In this document: positions 46,861-58,651 of the stretch, piece by piece
Layout: the number at the start of each line of letters is the position of its first letter
Numbering within the stretch: position 1 is the first letter of the stretch
Source of the DNA: Halomonas alkaliantarctica
Lineage (GTDB): Bacteria; Pseudomonadota; Gammaproteobacteria; Pseudomonadales; Halomonadaceae
DNA: 64,000 bases
NCBI RefSeq assembly: GCF_029854215.1
Contig: NZ_CP122961.1
Coordinates: 2,542,001-2,606,000 of the forward strand
Direction: 5' to 3'
Made by a program: the position numbers and the translations under genes
The notes under the pieces: model-generated
Told to the model about the DNA's origin: nothing
The model's input: only the letters and a program-made list of their open reading frames with translations
The model's database searches: none

Positions 46861-47340
46861 GTGGCCGATTATCCAGGGTTTATAGCCATTGAAACAGGCG
46901 AAGACGATGGGCTTCCGCTAGCCATTGCCTGGTCGCTACCCGATGGCCGGGTGAAGCAGACATTGATTCAACCGGACGATAGCTGGATCAAAGAAGATAC
47001 CAACGCCATGGGCGCCTACAGCATGGAAGAGTTGGAGAGCTTAGGGGTTAGTCCCCTAGAGGTGATTCGCGAGCTTGAGAATGACCACTTCTCCGCCACG
47101 CTCTATACCAGCGACAACGGTGACGACGAAGCGGCGCTGGCGCGCCTCTTTGACACCTATGGACTAGACCCTTTTGTTGAGCTAGCCCCAGCGTCGGTGC
47201 TCTACCCTTCGCTTACCCCAGGCGAATGGCACCGCCAGCGGCGCGAAACGTTTAGCGAGCTGGGCCTAGAGCCAATGCGCCCAGAACATGAGCTGGAAGT
47301 GATGCTTTCGATGCATCAGCGCCTGACCGAAGAGGATTAA
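46861..47340 (+). CDS. Exonuclease-like protein of unknown function
   Basis: Protein of 159 residues starting at a GTG seven bases after AAGGAG, 13 bp from the tatD stop. The start FIAIETGEDDGLPLAIAWSL and the later SDNGDDEAALARLF and PFVELAP stretches recall the RNase T/DEDDh exonuclease layout (FIDFE..., SD...D...). The first acidic residue of the usual DxE is absent here (AIE), so it is either inactive or diverged. This is a pattern guess. The stop codon shares TTAA (47337-47340) with epmC on the opposite strand. Confidence 0.6.
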   Translation: MADYPGFIAIETGEDDGLPLAIAWSLPDGRVKQTLIQPDDSWIKEDTNAMGAYSMEELESLGVSPLEVIRELENDHFSATLYTSDNGDDEAALARLFDTYGLDPFVELAPASVLYPSLTPGEWHRQRRETFSELGLEPMRPEHELEVMLSMHQRLTEED

Positions 47341-47921
47341 GCCGGTAGCGCTTTATCCTTTTCATCCAACGCGGCATGCGCCTGGTTCACGGCCTCCGCA
47401 AGCGTTTCCTGATGTTGATAGAAGTGTTCAAGCGCCACTTTGAAGGCGTTGGCGCGGGTCGGTAAGCCCTCATACAAGTAGCGCTGGGCACGGGCCTCTA
47501 CCCGCGCTGCAAAGGCCTCTATATCTACCTCTATATCGCCGCCTAGATTGTCCACGCTGACATGAAACATGCGACCACAGGCACGGGTAAAGATAGACTC
47601 CAACGCCTGTGGGGCTATCTCAGCCTGTTCAAACGCTTTTTGTTGCTCAGCATCGCGGCCATCTGGGCAGTACCAGTAGCCGTAATCCTCTTGTTGGCGC
47701 CGCTGTGCGCCCGCAATACACCAGTGGCTGATCTCGTGCAGCGCACTGGCATAATAGCCCCGCGCAAAGATAACCTGATGATAAGGGGTTTCGCTGTTAG
47801 CGGGCCGATAGAGGGGCTCGTCCCCGCCGCGAATCAATCGAGTTTGATAGCGCTCAGCAAAAATTCCGTCAAAAAGCGCGGTAATATCCTTGAGCGTCCA
47901 CCGCTCCTGCCTGTCACTCAC
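47337..47921 (-). CDS. epmC: EF-P hydroxylase
   Basis: Non-heme iron hydroxylase (YfcM family, 194 residues) that hydroxylates the modified lysine of elongation factor P. Recognisable motifs are FARGYYASALHEISHWCIAG near residue 52-71, including the metal-binding HEISHW, and the QEDYGYWYCPDGRD block. Lysine modification needs EpmA and EpmB, not seen in this window. It converges on the exonuclease-like gene and shares its TTAA stop. Confidence 0.93.
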   Translation of the reverse strand: MSDRQERWTLKDITALFDGIFAERYQTRLIRGGDEPLYRPANSETPYHQVIFARGYYASALHEISHWCIAGAQRRQQEDYGYWYCPDGRDAEQQKAFEQAEIAPQALESIFTRACGRMFHVSVDNLGGDIEVDIEAFAARVEARAQRYLYEGLPTRANAFKVALEHFYQHQETLAEAVNQAHAALDEKDKALPA

Positions 47922-48058
47922 ATTGACCTCGTTTGATACTGATTTGGGGGCATTATACCCACACGATTAATACAAGCTAACGACTAACCCTAAAAGTGAG
48001 TCACTCCTGCTAATATAGCGGCCTTTCAAAGCAACCTTCCCCCTCCAGGAGCCAAAAA

Positions 48059-49477
48059 GTGGGCGGCTTTACTCAGCAAATTAAATCGGTTTACTGGCCA
48101 GAAACACGAACGTTGATGCACTTGGCACTGCCTATTTGCGGTGCCCAGTTGGCTCAAGCGGGGATGAGTGTCGTTGATGTTATGATGACGGGCCGTCATG
48201 ATGCCACGTCTCTCGCCGCCGTTTCTGTGGGTTCAAGCCTTTGGATGCCACTCATGCTATTTATGACGGGCACTTTAATGGGGCTTACCCCGATTGTGGC
48301 TCATTTGCTGGGTGGGCAGCGCAATACGGCTATACGCCCTGCCGTTCACCAGGCGCTGTGGGTCGCGCTAGTACTAGGCGCCGTTGCGGCTGTGCTGCTC
48401 TGGTCGGCCGTCAAGCCGATATTTGAATTAATGAATGTACCCCCAGCGGTTGCCAGCCAGTCAGTCGCCTATCTCTCTGCTGTCGCATTTGGTATGCCGG
48501 GGATTGCTCTGTTTCAGGCACTTAGAGCGTTTTCCGATGGTATGAATCATACCCGCCCGGCGCTATGGATCAGCTTGGTCGGTTTAAGCGTAAACATTCC
48601 TGCCAACTACCTTTTGATCTACGGCGGTGATGGTTTGGTTGATCTATTTGGCTCCTGGGTTCCCAGTAGTTTGCAACAGTTACCGGCCCTGGGCGCCTTT
48701 GGCTGTGGCATTGCGACGGCACTCTCCATGTGGACGATGGCGCTGGCGATGGCCTACTACACACGTAAGGGAAGTACTTATAAAAGCGTTGCGATTTGGC
48801 ACACACTGACACCGCCTCAATGGCAAGGTATACGTGAATTAGTGGTGGTGGGAGTTCCTATTGGCGTGGCCATTTTTGTTGAAGTAACCCTGTTCACACT
48901 CATTGCGCTCTTCATTGCCAGCTTTGGTGAAGTTACGGTGGGAGCTCACCAAATAGCGCTAAGTTTCACCTCCATTCTGTTTATGCTGCCGATGTCGCTC
49001 AGTATGGCGCTGACCGTACGAGTGGGTAATACGCTGGGGCAACAGCGTTTGGCCCTAGCCCGTAAAGTCGCCTGGAATGGCATTGTGATCAGTGTCGTCG
49101 TCGCGGTCATTAACAGCATTCTTCTTTGGGTAAGCGCCGTGCCAGTGATCGCGCTTTACACCTCCAATAGTGAGATACAGGCACTAGCGCTCTCAATCAT
49201 CGCTTTAGCCGTTATTTTTCAACTCTCCGACTCATTACAGGTCAATTTAGCCGGCGCCTTACGCGGTTATAAAGATACTCGTATTGTAATGGTAATCACG
49301 GTGCTCTCTTACTGGATTGTAGGCTTGGGTGGCGGACACTGGCTGGGCTCCTATGGAGTGGGCGATAGGGTCGCCCCGCTAGGGGTTCATGGCTACTGGA
49401 TCGGGTTGATTGCGGGTTTGAGCACCGCAGCACTGTTACTTGGCTGGCGTTTACAGCGTATTAGCATTCGGGGGTGA
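48059..49477 (+). CDS. MATE-family multidrug efflux pump (NorM-like)
   Basis: Cation-coupled exporter of 472 residues with 12 membrane helices. NorM-type features are HLALPICGAQLAQAGMSVVD, MMTGRHDATSLAAVSVGSSL, GVPIGVAIFVEVTLFTLIAL and LPMSLSMALTVRVGNTLGQQ. It starts with a GTG seven bases after CAGGAG. Its stop is next to the DUF3080 lipoprotein start, so the two are co-transcribed. Substrates are unknown. Confidence 0.93.
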   Translation: MGGFTQQIKSVYWPETRTLMHLALPICGAQLAQAGMSVVDVMMTGRHDATSLAAVSVGSSLWMPLMLFMTGTLMGLTPIVAHLLGGQRNTAIRPAVHQALWVALVLGAVAAVLLWSAVKPIFELMNVPPAVASQSVAYLSAVAFGMPGIALFQALRAFSDGMNHTRPALWISLVGLSVNIPANYLLIYGGDGLVDLFGSWVPSSLQQLPALGAFGCGIATALSMWTMALAMAYYTRKGSTYKSVAIWHTLTPPQWQGIRELVVVGVPIGVAIFVEVTLFTLIALFIASFGEVTVGAHQIALSFTSILFMLPMSLSMALTVRVGNTLGQQRLALARKVAWNGIVISVVVAVINSILLWVSAVPVIALYTSNSEIQALALSIIALAVIFQLSDSLQVNLAGALRGYKDTRIVMVITVLSYWIVGLGGGHWLGSYGVGDRVAPLGVHGYWIGLIAGLSTAALLLGWRLQRISIRG

Positions 49478-49479
49478 AC

Positions 49480-50472
49480 ATGGCTCAATGGAGAAACCTT
49501 TCCCTAGCGATCATCCTAAGCGCCCTCTTGGTTGGCTGTGGCGATAACCCCGCTGAGCAGCAGTGGCAACGCTACCATCAACAACTCGCCGATGACCTGG
49601 CAGTGGAAGACATTGAACGCGACGATCCGGTTAATATCGGTGACTTCCCAGAGCGCCCCGATCGGCTCATAGATATTCCCGAAACCCGGGACAGCCTGCT
49701 GAATGTATACGCACTGCGCGAATGCCAAATCACGTCGCTAGTCGCTGCACGTAACAACCAACTGGGGCGCGTAGCGCCGCCCAGCCAACAGTGGTTATAT
49801 GAACGCACGCTATGGCAGCGGCTAAGCGCCTGCTTAAATAGTGAGGTTCCCGAGCAGTTAAGCGATGAAGATCGAACGCGCTTAAATCAATTAACAACAA
49901 CTAAAACAGAACAGCTGCCCGCAGTAAGCTGGAACGCTATTTTTGATTCCAGCGAGTGGGTTAAAAGCTTTTCACGGGCAAGCCAACCTTTAACTAACGT
50001 CGATGAAACCACTATCGCAACTCAGCTTGAGGCCATTGATTACTTACAGCGAATGACCGACCACCAGTTTGACCGTGACTGGCAGCAAGACTCTGCAACC
50101 CTCGAAAACCATTTAAAAACCCTGCGAGAGCGGCCAATGACCGCCGAGGTGTTGCGCGCCCTACTACTCGCTACTCAACGCTTAACAGAAGCGAATACAT
50201 TGTTAGCTCAGCAGAGCAATGCCACCACACGCTGCTTGAGCCACTGGGAATCACGGTCGCTTGACCGCTTAGCAAGTACAGCCAAGCAGTGGCTAACCGC
50301 GATTAACCGCTTAATTGACGCACAGCAGGTAGACAAGCCAATGGCTATCCATCGCTATCAGTCGCACTGGCTTTCGATGGAAAATGCCCAAGCACCTTGG
50401 GGCCAGTTTCAACAAGCACTTACCGAGCATCAAGCGCAACGAGCACGCTTTCCACCTTGCGCAGATAATTAA
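49480..50472 (+). CDS. DUF3080-family lipoprotein
   Basis: Protein of 330 residues. The signal is a lipoprotein type: MAQWRNLSLAIILSALLVGC with the lipid-attachment Cys20, then GDNPAEQQWQRY. The body is helical and matches the DUF3080 pattern (LLNVYALRECQITSLVAARN, then QWLYERTLWQRLSACL). GTG at 49474 is also in frame, but GGGGG fits the ATG at 49480 better. Function unknown. It is translationally linked to the MATE pump upstream. Confidence 0.82.
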   Translation: MAQWRNLSLAIILSALLVGCGDNPAEQQWQRYHQQLADDLAVEDIERDDPVNIGDFPERPDRLIDIPETRDSLLNVYALRECQITSLVAARNNQLGRVAPPSQQWLYERTLWQRLSACLNSEVPEQLSDEDRTRLNQLTTTKTEQLPAVSWNAIFDSSEWVKSFSRASQPLTNVDETTIATQLEAIDYLQRMTDHQFDRDWQQDSATLENHLKTLRERPMTAEVLRALLLATQRLTEANTLLAQQSNATTRCLSHWESRSLDRLASTAKQWLTAINRLIDAQQVDKPMAIHRYQSHWLSMENAQAPWGQFQQALTEHQAQRARFPPCADN

Positions 50473-50581
50473 AAAACGCAGAACCCTTAACCTTATGAGC
50501 AAGTTGTGCTATTTGTGGATATGAGAGGTAAATGAGTTTGCTTTGCCAATCTGATGACCACGCAGCATAAGGAGGGACACA

Positions 50582-51277
50582 ATGGGCGCATCCCTGTCAC
50601 CCCGCTCTGCCCAGGTCATCGACCTGGCAACTGTGCGCCAGCGTCAGCAGGCGCAAAAGTGCTTAGTCCGTTTAGCCCCTGAGCTAGATGGATTAGAGAT
50701 GGTGTACCAGCTCGCTGCGAGTCCCGATACCTACTATGGCTTGCCTATTTTGGCCTGGGGGTTAAGAGAGGACGGTAGCGTCATCGGCTTGGTGCCGTGG
50801 ATGGAAACCCTGGCAGCCTGCCACGATCTGAATAGCCAGGAGAATGGCTACTTCGTAGGTTATCGTGATCCTGAAACGGAAGAAATTTTTGATACTCCTC
50901 CAGATCACAAATACCACGAGCTAGTTGCGGCAGCTGAATACTTTGATTATGAGGCCTCTGGCGAAGTCACCCTCATTCAGCAAATCCCCGATACTCTGGG
51001 CACCCACGCGCTGTGTATGAATCACCCCAACTCGCCCTGGCATATGAAACCCGTATACGGCTGGCGCCTCTACAGCGACGGTAGTCTGGACGCGCTGCTT
51101 GCCGACGAGAACAAAGCGGCGATGACGCCGATTTTATTAGGGGATCAGTGCTTGTACAGCGCTCACGCCCGCCATCAAACCGTTTACTTTTTCCAGCGTC
51201 ATATCGCCAACCGTATACTGGAAGAAGATCCAGCAACGCTTGATGCTCTAGCCATGATGGTAGTGGCCAGTGATTAA
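50582..51277 (+). CDS. Conserved-looking protein of unknown function
   Basis: Soluble protein of 231 residues with AAGGAGG at normal distance. It begins with a short basic helix (SAQVIDLATVRQRQQAQK) and then runs as an alpha/beta chain. It contains two similar blocks, PILAWGLREDGSVIGLVPWM near residue 56-75 and PVYGWRLYSDGSLDALLADE near 156-175, suggesting an internal duplication. No catalytic motif is recognised. It stands alone, with a hairpin after it. Confidence 0.65.
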   Translation: MGASLSPRSAQVIDLATVRQRQQAQKCLVRLAPELDGLEMVYQLAASPDTYYGLPILAWGLREDGSVIGLVPWMETLAACHDLNSQENGYFVGYRDPETEEIFDTPPDHKYHELVAAAEYFDYEASGEVTLIQQIPDTLGTHALCMNHPNSPWHMKPVYGWRLYSDGSLDALLADENKAAMTPILLGDQCLYSAHARHQTVYFFQRHIANRILEEDPATLDALAMMVVASD

Positions 51278-51298
51278 ATCTTTAGTCCTGGAGCCGTG

Positions 51299-51336
51299 GG
51301 CGAGGCCAATATCTCTTAGTTGATTTGAGCCTCGCC
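51299..51336. terminator. Possible convergent terminator hairpin
   Basis: GGCGAGGC (51299-51306) pairs with GCCTCGCC (51329-51336), with a 22-base loop and weak T-tracts. It lies between convergent genes at 50582 and 51366. Confidence 0.4.
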
Positions 51337-51365
51337 TGGGTTTATGTGCTATGCCAAACAAAGAG

Positions 51366-51620
51366 CTATGCCAAACGAATGAAGTAGAGGTAGTTACTCT
51401 CATCGGCGGTATCCTGCTCAAGCAGTTCGTGCCCTAAAAACTGACAAAATTTGGGCACATCTCGCGTGGTGGCTGGGTCGGTGGCAATCACTTTGAGCAC
51501 TTGGCCTGGGGTCATGTCGCGCACTTTATTATGCATAAGCATAATCGGCTCTGGGCAGTAGAGTCCTGTGGTGTCCAATACCGCGTCAAAGTTGGGTAAC
51601 GTACCCGTATTGTCAGCCAT
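51366..51620 (-). CDS. tusA: TusA-like sulfur carrier
   Basis: Small protein of 84 residues. The sulfur-carrying Cys22 is in [20 protein letters not shown], the TusA/SirA signature, followed by [20 protein letters not shown] and the CQFLGHELL block. TusA moves sulfur from IscS toward tRNA 2-thiolation and other acceptors. GAGGATGTTA before the ATG at 51620 decides against the frame extension to 51644. A 12-bp sequence (GCTATGCCAAAC) covering its last codons is repeated just after the stop. Confidence 0.92.
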   Translation of the reverse strand: MADNTGTLPNFDAVLDTTGLYCPEPIMLMHNKVRDMTPGQVLKVIATDPATTRDVPKFCQFLGHELLEQDTADESNYLYFIRLA

Positions 51621-51649
51621 TAACATCCTCGATGTAGGAAACAAAAAGT

Positions 51650-51937
51650 ATGATTAAAGTTATCATCGAACGGCGAATTATGCCCGGTCTTGAAGAAGAA
51701 TTCGAGCAAGCAGCGCGGGAGGCAATGCGCGCTTCACTAGGTGCAAGGGGCTTCATCAGTGGTGAAACACTTGTAGAACTGGGTCATACTGACCGCCGAC
51801 TGATGATTACCAAATGGCGTGACATCCGCGCCTGGAAGGAGTGGCACTCAAGCGAAGCGCGAACAATGGCCATGCAGCGTATTTTACCGCTGTTAACCGA
51901 AGATGAAACTATCAGGATTTACGAGCCTGGCTATTAA
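51650..51937 (+). CDS. Antibiotic biosynthesis monooxygenase (ABM)-fold protein
   Basis: Protein of 95 residues with the ABM/dimeric ferredoxin-like fold: [55 protein letters not shown]. Such small proteins act on quinol-type or heme-related substrates, but most are uncharacterised. It is divergent from tusA (29 bp between the coding regions) and convergent with rlmM, and is probably monocistronic. Confidence 0.85.
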   Translation: MIKVIIERRIMPGLEEEFEQAAREAMRASLGARGFISGETLVELGHTDRRLMITKWRDIRAWKEWHSSEARTMAMQRILPLLTEDETIRIYEPGY

Positions 51938-51956
51938 ACATGAGGTTTCACTAGCG

Positions 51957-53027
51957 TTAATCCCTTAGCCTTACATGCACCGTTACCTCTTCACGATCAT
52001 GGTAGAGGTGACGGCATGATACGCTTGCATGCACGCCCGCTTTTTCCAGCGACTCTTCCAATGCCATCAGGCAACGTTTTACCTCATCCCAGCGCTTTTT
52101 CATGGGCAACTTGAGGTTGAAGATCGCCTCCTTGCACCATTTCCGAATAAGCCACCGCTCCACCATGGCTAGCACTCGCACTGGTTTATCAACAATATCG
52201 CAGACCAGCCAGTCTAGGCGCTGTGGTGGCTCCCAGGTAAAACCATCCTCTTTGAGATGATCAATCTGCCCCGTTTTCATCAACTGTGATTCCATCGGGC
52301 CATTATCAATGGCATATACGTACATGCCCCGCTGAACCAACTGCCATGTCCAACCACCTGGGGCAGCGCCTAAGTCAGCTGCCTGCATATGCGGTGCTAG
52401 CCGCACTTCCCACTCATCCCTAGGAATAAACTCGTGCCACGCCTCTTCCAACTTCAGCGTTGAGCGGCTGGGCGCACGGGAAGGAAAGCGCAGCCGACGA
52501 ATACCATTAATCAAATCGCTACGATTGCCTGGGAAGCTCATCGCCAACTGCACTTGATCACCGTCAGTCCAGAAAATATGTAGGCGTCGTGCGCCCGCGC
52601 TGCGCCTTAACGCACCACGTTTTTTCAGCATACTTTCCAGCGGTTTGGTAAGCGCCTTAATCAGCCCGGCCAGCGCTTTGCCATCGTTGGTATCCGGCGT
52701 TTCATGCCAAATCTCTTCAAAGCTCCAGCGACTGGCTTTGACCTGTTCCAAGATCGCGGTAAGACGGTCGTCACGTGAAAGAGTAAGCGCAGGCAAGGCC
52801 GCTAAGCTCTGCCGCGCGAAAATCAGCTTATTAAACGCTGCCTGACGGTGTAAATCATTCACCGCTTCGCCATCGACACGCGTTAAGCTTACCCACCCTT
52901 CCCCATAAGATGATTCACAGGCAATGCCCTGCAATGCTGCGTGATGCTGTAGCTCTGCCAGCGCATCACTCTCAAACCCAGGACGGCAGTAAACTAACCA
53001 TGACGTAGGTACCGTTTCACTCACCAC
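51957..53027 (-). CDS. rlmM: 23S rRNA C2498 2'-O-ribose methyltransferase
   Basis: SAM-dependent RNA methyltransferase of 356 residues. The N-terminal ~170 residues are the THUMP-like region (WLVYCRPGFESDALAELQHH). The C-terminal Rossmann domain has the SAM motif AADLGAAPGGWTWQLVQRG near residue 218, MYVYAIDNGPM, and the DWLVCDIVDKPVRV block, plus NLKLPMKKRW with the K-D-K-type catalytic residues. It lies just downstream of the rRNA operon on the same strand, separated by the rRNA terminator. Confidence 0.95.
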   Translation of the reverse strand: MVSETVPTSWLVYCRPGFESDALAELQHHAALQGIACESSYGEGWVSLTRVDGEAVNDLHRQAAFNKLIFARQSLAALPALTLSRDDRLTAILEQVKASRWSFEEIWHETPDTNDGKALAGLIKALTKPLESMLKKRGALRRSAGARRLHIFWTDGDQVQLAMSFPGNRSDLINGIRRLRFPSRAPSRSTLKLEEAWHEFIPRDEWEVRLAPHMQAADLGAAPGGWTWQLVQRGMYVYAIDNGPMESQLMKTGQIDHLKEDGFTWEPPQRLDWLVCDIVDKPVRVLAMVERWLIRKWCKEAIFNLKLPMKKRWDEVKRCLMALEESLEKAGVHASVSCRHLYHDREEVTVHVRLRD

Positions 53028-53123
53028 TTCACCTCGATTCCGCCCATCACAAACGATGAGGGCTGACTAATTAATTGGGGCGCATCATAGCATTTATCCA
53101 GCACTATTTATTTTCTTCCACAC

Positions 53124-53153
53124 AAACAAAAAACCCAGCCGGGTGGCTGGGTT
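53124..53153 (-). terminator. rRNA operon terminator
   Basis: On the minus strand AACCCAGCC (53145-53153) pairs with GGCTGGGTT (53132-53140) around ACCC, followed by a T-rich run. It lies just after 5S. Confidence 0.88.
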
Positions 53154-53168
53154 CTTCGTTGAATAAGT

Positions 53169-53285
53169 GCCTGACGATGACCTACTCTCGCATGGGGAGA
53201 CCCCACACTACCATCGGCGCTAAGCGGTTTCACTTCTGAGTTCGGCAAGGGATCAGGTGGTTCACGCGTGCTATGGTCGTCAGGC
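53169..53285 (-). rRNA. rrf: 5S ribosomal RNA
   Basis: About 117 nt. It contains CGAACTCAGAAGTGAAAC and TAGTGTGGGGTCTCCCCATG, the standard bacterial 5S landmarks, and its ends (GCCTGACGA and TCGTCAGGC) pair as helix I. Exact ends are good to about 2 nt. The 150-bp gap to 23S has no tRNA. Confidence 0.95.
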
Positions 53286-53435
53286 GTAACTGGCTATGTA
53301 CATCATGCTGACTGTTTTTAACTCAATTGTGTGCGTCTTATCGCCTGCCGCCCTTACGTTATGTCGTTTGGGCCACACGCTGCGTATCCGGCATTCATCA
53401 ACGTCATCATCACGACCAGACCCCTTGGGTGTTAT

Positions 53436-56329
<2,894 letters not shown>

Positions 56330-56575
56330 TATAACCCGAAGGAGTCTGGATATCGCAATAATCACGTTTCAATTTGCCGGATACGCTGACGCGTATCACA
56401 ATTTAAGACCACTTCTTGCGAAGTGTTCTTGTCAGCATGATATACATTGTTAAAGAGCGACTGCTATAAGCAGTGATAAGGCAACGCCGCAGGCGCTTGG
56501 CTTATCACTGCTCATATCACAGCTATCTGATCAGGTAATTCATTGTGGACGCTTACTAACGCGTGACGCATCGTT
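56330..56575 (-). other. 16S-23S spacer, no tRNA genes
   Basis: Short spacer of ~246 nt. It has a boxA-like GCTCTTTAACAAT (56446-56458, minus) and a 12-bp hairpin (AGCAGTGATAAG at 56469-56480 with CTTATCACTGCT at 56501-56512). A 25-nt stretch at 56528-56552 is complementary to the 16S leader at 58279-58302 and forms the 16S processing stalk. No cloverleaf or tRNA-Ile, -Ala or -Glu sequence is present. Confidence 0.9.
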
Positions 56576-58108
<1,533 letters not shown>

Positions 58109-58278
58109 AAGATCTATGTGATCCTTACATGTCACCCGAAGGCAACAAAAGCGGATCAAACTTGGCTCAAGGTTCAAACGAATTCATTCAAAACAGATCC
58201 CAAAGGACGAATCCTTCAAAACCTTATTGCTTGAGTCGCTTGCCTTGATATTAGGTGATTTGTCACCAACATCAGCAA

Positions 58279-58316
58279 GCGCCCACATGAATTACCTGAT
58301 CAAATTGTTAAAGAGC
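58279..58316 (-). promoter_or_regulatory. rRNA leader: 16S processing-stalk strand and boxA
   Basis: In minus orientation, the antitermination boxA-like GCTCTTTAACAAT lies at 58304-58316. It is followed by the strand (58279-58302) complementary to the spacer at 56528-56552, which brings the 16S ends together for RNase III. The same boxA recurs in the spacer, as expected for Nus-factor antitermination. The rest of 58109-58651 holds the rRNA promoter and a terminator, and no gene. Confidence 0.75.
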
Positions 58317-58388
58317 TGTTTCGCTGGATAGTTACTGTGAAAGTAACCGGCTTGCCGTTGACTTGGCTTGCCGCCGCGAGGAAGGCGT

Positions 58389-58416
58389 ATTCTACGCAGT
58401 TCCAGGTGGTTGTCAA
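58389..58416 (-). promoter_or_regulatory. rRNA operon promoter
   Basis: On the minus strand a perfect TTGACA (58411-58416) is followed after 16 bp by TAGAAT (58389-58394). AT-rich bases upstream (58421-58430) could serve as an UP element, and the discriminator is GC-rich, typical of stringently controlled rRNA promoters. The start is predicted near 58382, about 270 nt before 16S. Confidence 0.75.
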
Positions 58417-58562
58417 TATGCGATTTTAAAACCCGCTAACTCGTTGACAAACCAAGGCTTTTACACCTCATACACCGCTGGTAACGCTAGGCGTCCCCGG
58501 CAGCGGATGCGTACTTTAAGGCCTCACTATCAAGATAGCAAGTAAAAGAAGTTATTGCGTAT

Positions 58563-58591
58563 AAAAAAGCAGCAGAAGGTTGCCCTTCTGC
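58563..58591 (-). terminator. Terminator after the acyl-CoA dehydrogenase
   Basis: GCAGAAGG (58572-58579) pairs with CCTTCTGC (58584-58591) around TTGC. An A6 run at 58563-58568 gives the U-tract on the minus strand. Confidence 0.8.
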
Positions 58592-58651
58592 CGCAAACCA
58601 CCGATCAGAACGCCTGACCAGAGAGTGCTCTTTTAGCATCTTAGCCGTTAA

